DNA of 9,502 nt from an uncultured Flavobacteriales bacterium (GTDB lineage Bacteria; Bacteroidota; Bacteroidia; Flavobacteriales_D; Sanyastnellaceae). The number at the start of each line of letters is the position of its first letter. The first letter of the stretch is position 1. The DNA is taken from positions 1 through 9,502 of the forward strand of contig CALBSW010000016.1 in assembly GCA_937967465.1 (NCBI GenBank). Direction: 5' to 3'. The translations under genes were made by a program, and so were the position numbers. This document shows positions 5,838 to 9,502 of the stretch, piece by piece. The notes beneath the pieces are model-generated. The model saw nothing but the letters and a program-made list of their open reading frames with translations, was not told the origin of the DNA and did no database searches.

Positions 5838-8011
5838 GTCTGGGACGCCCGCCATATGGTCGGGTGCGCGGGCAAATCTTGCTCTGGATCACCTTCGCTG
5901 CCGGCTTGGTCGGGTGCATGGATCCTGCCGTCAGAACGGTGGACGCCTTGCAGTTGGACGTCCTTCGGGATCCCGGTGGACAGTGGGCTGCGGAAGATGT
6001 GGCGTTCCACTTGGATGAGCTTGAATCCTTGGACACGGAGCGTCCCAACCTTGGGTCCACCCACGACGCATTCTGGGTTCGGGTCAATGGTTGGCAAGGC
6101 GCACCGCGGCAAGCCCGAATCACGCTGGAGAATGCCACGCTCGACAGCATTGAAGCGGTCATCCTCGATGGTGGGCGTGTGCTGGGAAAGCAGCGTTCCG
6201 GAGCAGCCTATGGACGGTGGGAAGGATTGATTCCGTCGTTCAACCTGCCGTTGAATGACCAGCATGCGCTGTGGTTCCGGGTGCGCAGCACCAAGCCGCT
6301 GGTGCTGCCATTCTCCTTGACGAGGCTGGATGAGGTCAATCGGGTCAGAGAGCAGCGGGACTTGGCTGCGGCCCTGTATACCGGCATCGTGATCGCCATC
6401 CTGGTGTACAACATCTTCCTCGCTTTCAGCACAGGGCAATCCGCCTATTTCAGTTACACCTTGGTGGTGGTGACCGTGGGGCTTGTCCAGTGGGGGTTCA
6501 ATGGGTACGACCGGCTGCTTTGGGGCCACATTCCTTGGATGGCGCGCAATGGGCTGACTGTCAGTGGTGCTGCGTCCGGGCTGGCTGCCTTGGTATTTGC
6601 ACGCGATTTCCTGGAGGTCCGCCGGTACACGCCGAAGTGGAATCGGCTGATTCAGGTCTTGCTGGGTGTCTACGGATTGGCTTTGGTCGCGGCCATGGTG
6701 GGACGGCCCATTCTCGCATACAACCTCGTCAACCTGGGGGCCTTGTCCGCGCCGGCGATGCTGATCATGTCGTTGGTGAGTTGGCGGCGGGGCAATTCGA
6801 CGGCCCTGTGGTTCTTCGTCGCGTGGGGCATCTTCATCGCGGCGGTGACGGCGCAGGCACTGCGGGATTTCGGCGTGTTGCCCAACACCTCCACGACGGC
6901 GCTGTTCTTGCCGTTGGGCACGGTGTTCCAGATGCTGTTGCTCAGCTTCGCGCTTGGAGACCGCATCAATCTGCTGAAGCGTTCCAGCGACATGGCCAAC
7001 GCCAAGGCCCTCGCGGCGTCATTGGAGAATGAGCGCATTGTCAAGGAGCAGAATGCCGAGCTGGAAGAACGCGTTCGCCGTCGGACCGAAGACCTCGCGT
7101 CGGCGAATTCGGATTTGTCCAAGACGCTGGAGGAATTGCAGGGGGCGCAGGACCAATTGATCCAAACGGAGAAGCTGGCGTCGCTCGGTCAGATGACGGC
7201 GGGCATCGCCCACGAGCTCAACAACCCCATCAATTACGTGCAGAGCAATGCGACCTCGCTGCGCCGCGACCTCGAGGAGTTGATTGAGATCGTGGACGCT
7301 TTTTCCGATGCGTCGGCAGCGGTGGCGGAAGGGGCACAGGGCGCAGCGAAGCTGGCGGAATCCGCGCGGGACAAGGCCCGTCAATACGACCTCGACTTCC
7401 TCAAACAGGAAAGCCGGGAGCTCATTCGGGGCATCCTCGAAGGGGCAGAGCGCACTTCCCGCATCGTCGGTGGGCTGCGGGTGTTCGGACGAATGGATGG
7501 CGACCAATTGGTGGAGGCCTCCCTGGCCGATTTGCTCGAGGCGAGCATCACCGTGTTGGGCAACCGGGCGCGCAGTCGGGCGCGCATTGTGACCGAATTC
7601 GCGGACGGGGTTCCGCCTTTGTATTGTCAGAGCGGTCGTCTGAGCCAGGTGTTCATGAACATCATCGTCAACGGGGTCCAGGCCACAGAGAGCCGATGGG
7701 AAGAAGTCGAGCAGCGTGAAGTCCGGGTCGAATTGGACCGCGTGACCGATGCCGATGGTGCGGACAAGGCGGTCGTGGTGCGCATTCAGGACAATGGAAC
7801 CGGAATGGACGAGGCCACCCGCCAACGCATTTTCGACCCCTTCTACACCACCAAGGAAGTGGGCAAGGGAACTGGACTCGGCTTGAGCATTGTCAAGGGC
7901 ATCCTCGACGACCACCACGCTGACGTGGTGGTGACCAGTGCCATTGGAACGGGCACCACGTTCGCCCTCACCTTTCCCCTCGACACCCGACCTGAACCGG
8001 AATCTCCATGA
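5834..8011 (+). CDS. 7TMR-DISM-type sensor histidine kinase, possible lipoprotein
   Basis: A 725-residue membrane sensor kinase. The N-terminal signal-like stretch ILLWITFAAGLVGC (15-28) ends in a lipobox-like LVGC, so C28 could be lipidated. Residues about 35-170 look like the extracytoplasmic DISMED2 domain (FWVRV, ITLENATLDSIEAV, NDQHALWFRVRS), which in related proteins resembles carbohydrate-binding folds. Seven membrane helices fill about 177-378, followed by a coiled coil (about 380-445). The H-box SLGQMTAGIAHELNNPINYV carries the phospho-acceptor H460. The ATPase domain has the N-box MNIIVNGVQA with N609 and N613, the G1 box DNGTG (653-657), FDPFYTTK, and the G2 box GKGTGLGLS (677-685). 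All expected catalytic residues are present. ATGA overlaps at both ends couple it to the acyltransferase and to the response regulator, its probable partner. The ligand is unknown. Confidence 0.95.
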   Translation: MSLGRPPYGRVRGQILLWITFAAGLVGCMDPAVRTVDALQLDVLRDPGGQWAAEDVAFHLDELESLDTERPNLGSTHDAFWVRVNGWQGAPRQARITLENATLDSIEAVILDGGRVLGKQRSGAAYGRWEGLIPSFNLPLNDQHALWFRVRSTKPLVLPFSLTRLDEVNRVREQRDLAAALYTGIVIAILVYNIFLAFSTGQSAYFSYTLVVVTVGLVQWGFNGYDRLLWGHIPWMARNGLTVSGAASGLAALVFARDFLEVRRYTPKWNRLIQVLLGVYGLALVAAMVGRPILAYNLVNLGALSAPAMLIMSLVSWRRGNSTALWFFVAWGIFIAAVTAQALRDFGVLPNTSTTALFLPLGTVFQMLLLSFALGDRINLLKRSSDMANAKALAASLENERIVKEQNAELEERVRRRTEDLASANSDLSKTLEELQGAQDQLIQTEKLASLGQMTAGIAHELNNPINYVQSNATSLRRDLEELIEIVDAFSDASAAVAEGAQGAAKLAESARDKARQYDLDFLKQESRELIRGILEGAERTSRIVGGLRVFGRMDGDQLVEASLADLLEASITVLGNRARSRARIVTEFADGVPPLYCQSGRLSQVFMNIIVNGVQATESRWEEVEQREVRVELDRVTDADGADKAVVVRIQDNGTGMDEATRQRIFDPFYTTKEVGKGTGLGLSIVKGILDDHHADVVVTSAIGTGTTFALTFPLDTRPEPESP

Positions 8012-8598
8012 GCGACGACATCATCCGCGTGCTGTACCTCGATGACGAGGAGCCCAACCTGTTCTCCTTCAAGGCTGCATTTCGCCGCGATTTCGAGGTG
8101 CACACCTGTGACGAACCGCACAAGGCCGTCCGCATGTTGGACGACCACGAATTCCATGTGGTGCTGAGCGACCAACGCATGCCGCGCATCAGCGGCGTGG
8201 AGTTCTTTGAGTTGATCATGCCGGACCATCCCGATGTGTCGCGTGTGCTCGTCACGGGATACGCCGACACCGATGCGGTGGTGGACGCCATCAACAAGGG
8301 GCAGGTCTACCGCTTCGTGTCGAAGCCGTGGAATGAGGAAGAGCTGCGGGGTGTCATTCGGTCCGCGTATGCGCTCAATCGGTCTCGGGTCAACAGTGCC
8401 CAGCAGGGCCACCAGGTCCTCGGGGCATTGGACGGCTTCGCCGCGGAGACGGAGCGTTTGGCAGAATTGGCCCGCTCTGGAGGAGAGGGCGTGGCGGCCT
8501 CAGTCGCGTCGGATTTGGCCACTTTGGAATCCAACATCCGCGCTGAACGGGAACGCTTCGACCTCTGGTTGCAAGAGAACCAACGCCGGCAGGGCTGA
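8008..8598 (+). CDS. Response regulator with REC domain and helical tail
   Basis: A 196-residue cytoplasmic response regulator, the likely phosphorylation partner of the preceding kinase. The receiver domain spans about 6-125. It has the acidic pocket D12, D13 and E14, the phospho-acceptor D55 in VVLSDQRMP, switch residue T83 in VLVTGYAD, Y101, and K106 in SKPW. The SDQRMP and KPW variants are typical of RpfG-like and related two-component receivers. After the receiver, residues 126-196 form a polar, probably coiled-coil helical tail (AETERLAELARS, LATLESNIRAERERFDLWLQ). There is no DNA-binding, HD-GYP, GGDEF or other output domain, so it should act by protein contact. Its ATG overlaps the kinase stop as ATGA (8008-8011), which argues for matched expression. 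Confidence 0.93.
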   Translation: MSDDIIRVLYLDDEEPNLFSFKAAFRRDFEVHTCDEPHKAVRMLDDHEFHVVLSDQRMPRISGVEFFELIMPDHPDVSRVLVTGYADTDAVVDAINKGQVYRFVSKPWNEEELRGVIRSAYALNRSRVNSAQQGHQVLGALDGFAAETERLAELARSGGEGVAASVASDLATLESNIRAERERFDLWLQENQRRQG

Positions 8599-8608
8599 TT
8601 CATGGCAG

Positions 8609-8637
8609 TTGTCCTACAAACCTTCTCTCCGTTTTTG
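8609..8637 (+). promoter_or_regulatory. Weak candidate Bacteroidota-type promoter
   Basis: The 55-base gap after the response regulator contains TTG (8609-8611), an 18-base spacer, and CGTTTTTG (8630-8637). The pattern resembles the Bacteroidota sigma promoter TTG-N(17-23)-TAnnTTTG, but the leading TA is replaced by CG. It lies 16 bases before the ATG of the stand-alone receiver gene. This is a by-eye match only; read-through from the upstream operon would explain expression equally well. Confidence 0.2.
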
Positions 8638-8653
8638 ACGTAATTCAAACAGC

Positions 8654-9085
8654 ATGCCTTCGCCTCCTGAATTCTGGATTGTCGACGACAACGAGATTGA
8701 CCGCGTGGTCAACGGCCGCCTGATTGAGGCTGCCCTCGGCGGTGTCGTGCGCAAATTCAAGGATGGGCCGGCCTTTCTGGAGGCCTTGATGGCCGTGTCG
8801 GGCGTCGAGGAAAACGACGTGGAGCCCGGCTCTGCCATGGCGGAAGGCCGCCTGGTGGTGCTGCTCGACATCCTGATGCCGGGCATGGACGGGTTCGGCG
8901 TCCTCGAACGCATGGAGTCGCTGCCGACTTCGGCACTCGCCGGCATGACGGTGTTCATGCTGAGTGCCACGCTTGACCGCAACGACCTCGAGCGGGCGGA
9001 AGGCCACCCCGTGGTGGAGGCCCTGCTGCCCAAACCGCTCGATGTCCACCAGCTCCGCGACTGGGTGGACCAGATTACCCGCTGA
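8654..9085 (+). CDS. Stand-alone receiver-domain response regulator (CheY-like)
   Basis: A 143-residue single-domain receiver. The expected residues are all present: acidic pair D11 and D12 in IVDDNEIDR, phospho-acceptor D72 in VVLLDILMPGMDGFGVL, S104 in FMLSATLD as the switch hydroxyl, and K127 in LPKPL. The NEIDR and DILMPGMDGF motifs resemble small Bacteroidota receivers often found beside hybrid or orphan kinases. Between helix 2 and strand 3 (about 50-66) it has an acidic loop, GVEENDVEPGSAMAEG, which moves the phospho-acceptor to residue 72, later than in a minimal CheY. There is no output domain. It follows the upstream response regulator by 55 bases, so it may be a second phosphoacceptor for the same kinase or be expressed separately. 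Its stop directly abuts that of the convergent peptidase gene. Confidence 0.9.
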   Translation: MPSPPEFWIVDDNEIDRVVNGRLIEAALGGVVRKFKDGPAFLEALMAVSGVEENDVEPGSAMAEGRLVVLLDILMPGMDGFGVLERMESLPTSALAGMTVFMLSATLDRNDLERAEGHPVVEALLPKPLDVHQLRDWVDQITR

Positions 9086-9502
9086 TCAGAGGTACTTGAA
9101 GTCCTCGCCGACCTCGATGTTCTGCAGCGTCTCGTAAATGAGGCGGATGCAGTCCTCGACGTCCTGCTTGTGCACCATCTCGACGGTGGTGTGCATGTAG
9201 CGCAGTGGCAGGGAGATCAGCGCGCTGGCGACCCCCATGTTGGAGTAGGCAAACGCGTCGGTGTCCGTACCGGTGAAGCGGCTGGCGGCCATGCGCTGCA
9301 GCGGGATCTTCTTGTCCTCGGCGGTGTCGATGATGCGCTGGAGGAGGTTGTTCTGCACGGCGGGCCCGTAAGTGACGCCCGGGCCTTTGCCGGCGGCCAC
9401 GTCGCCCTGCTCGATCTTGTTCATCATCGGCGTGTGCGTGCAGTGGGTCACGTCGGTGACGATGGCCACGTCCGGTTGGATGCGCTCGGCGATCATCTGG
9501 GC
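9086..9502 (-). CDS. M42 family metallo-aminopeptidase, C-terminal part
   Basis: The last 138 residues of an M42 (glutamyl aminopeptidase/TET-like) peptidase, truncated by the window end. The frame stays open to base 9502 (A-Q before M), so the methionine at 9496 is internal and the true start is outside. These enzymes are cytoplasmic dinuclear-metal aminopeptidases, often large oligomers, that trim peptides from the N-terminus. Visible landmarks are AIVTDVTHCTHTP, with the metal-ligand Asp at 9452-9454, then GKGPGVTYGPAVQNN, then the TGTDTDAFAYSNMGVASALI region. The metal-ligand His in PLRYMHTTVEMVH is at 9191-9193. The catalytic glutamate and the first metal ligands would lie upstream, outside the window. 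The C-terminus NIEVGEDFKYL is typical of Bacteroidota members as I recall them. It converges on the receiver gene with no bases between the stops. Confidence 0.93.
   Translation of the reverse strand, partial: AQMIAERIQPDVAIVTDVTHCTHTPMMNKIEQGDVAAGKGPGVTYGPAVQNNLLQRIIDTAEDKKIPLQRMAASRFTGTDTDAFAYSNMGVASALISLPLRYMHTTVEMVHKQDVEDCIRLIYETLQNIEVGEDFKYL

Noticed and set aside
5825..6529. Reverse-strand open frame of 234 codons over the N-terminal half of the kinase
   Set aside because: Antisense to the DISM sensor domain and first membrane helices, with no recognisable motif; a shadow.
7019..7918. Reverse-strand open frame of 299 codons inside the histidine kinase
   Set aside because: It lies wholly antisense to well-conserved kinase boxes, and its translation is rich in His, Arg and Leu without domain sense; a GC-rich shadow.
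9494..9496. Methionine at 9496 as the start of the M42 peptidase
   Set aside because: The frame remains open to the window edge, and a 136-residue protein would lack the catalytic glutamate and most metal ligands, so the gene is simply cut by the window.

Overview
The window looks like chromosomal DNA from a high-GC member of the Bacteroidota, probably an environmental or marine lineage. The strongest taxonomic clue is the protein at 2927-3460, which reads as the DUF4924 family, known to me essentially from Bacteroidota. The 7TMR-DISM-type sensor kinase, the M42 peptidase with a YGPAVQNN motif and the near absence of Shine-Dalgarno sites agree with this. The DNA is visibly GC-rich throughout, unusual for the phylum, and this produces many long spurious antisense frames. 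I see no tRNA, rRNA, CRISPR array, insertion sequence or phage gene. Coding density is very high, and no gap between genes exceeds about 140 bases.

Layout. (1) 1-1653, forward: a sodium/sugar symporter very close to Vibrio vSGLT, starting exactly at the window edge. (2) 1675-2649, reverse: a DUF1853 protein with a PD-(D/E)XK nuclease-like motif, convergent with the symporter. (3) 2682-3460, forward: a small conserved-looking protein and a DUF4924 protein, joined by an ATGA stop/start overlap and divergent from DUF1853 across 32 bases. (4) 3465-3908, reverse: an unrecognised 147-residue protein with a strongly basic tail, convergent with DUF4924. (5) 4046-8598, forward: a tightly packed four-gene cluster of an E1/ThiF-like adenylating enzyme, a GNAT-like acyltransferase, a 7TM sensor histidine kinase and a response regulator. 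Every junction in it overlaps, by 32, 4 and 4 bases. (6) 8654-9085, forward: a stand-alone receiver protein after a 55-base gap. (7) 9086-9502, reverse: the C-terminal part of an M42 metallo-aminopeptidase, cut by the window end and abutting the receiver gene with no spacer.

How the genes fit together. The cluster in (5) is the notable part. A carboxylate-activating E1-like enzyme and an acyltransferase-like enzyme are translationally coupled to a membrane sensor kinase and a receiver with no DNA-binding domain. This suggests that the enzymes make, modify or remove a small molecule or lipid-like product whose level the kinase senses, or that the phosphorelay controls enzyme activity at the protein level. 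That link is inference from gene order only. The flanking genes (sugar uptake, peptidase, DUF1853, DUF4924) look like ordinary housekeeping or catabolic genes and give no sign of a mobile island.
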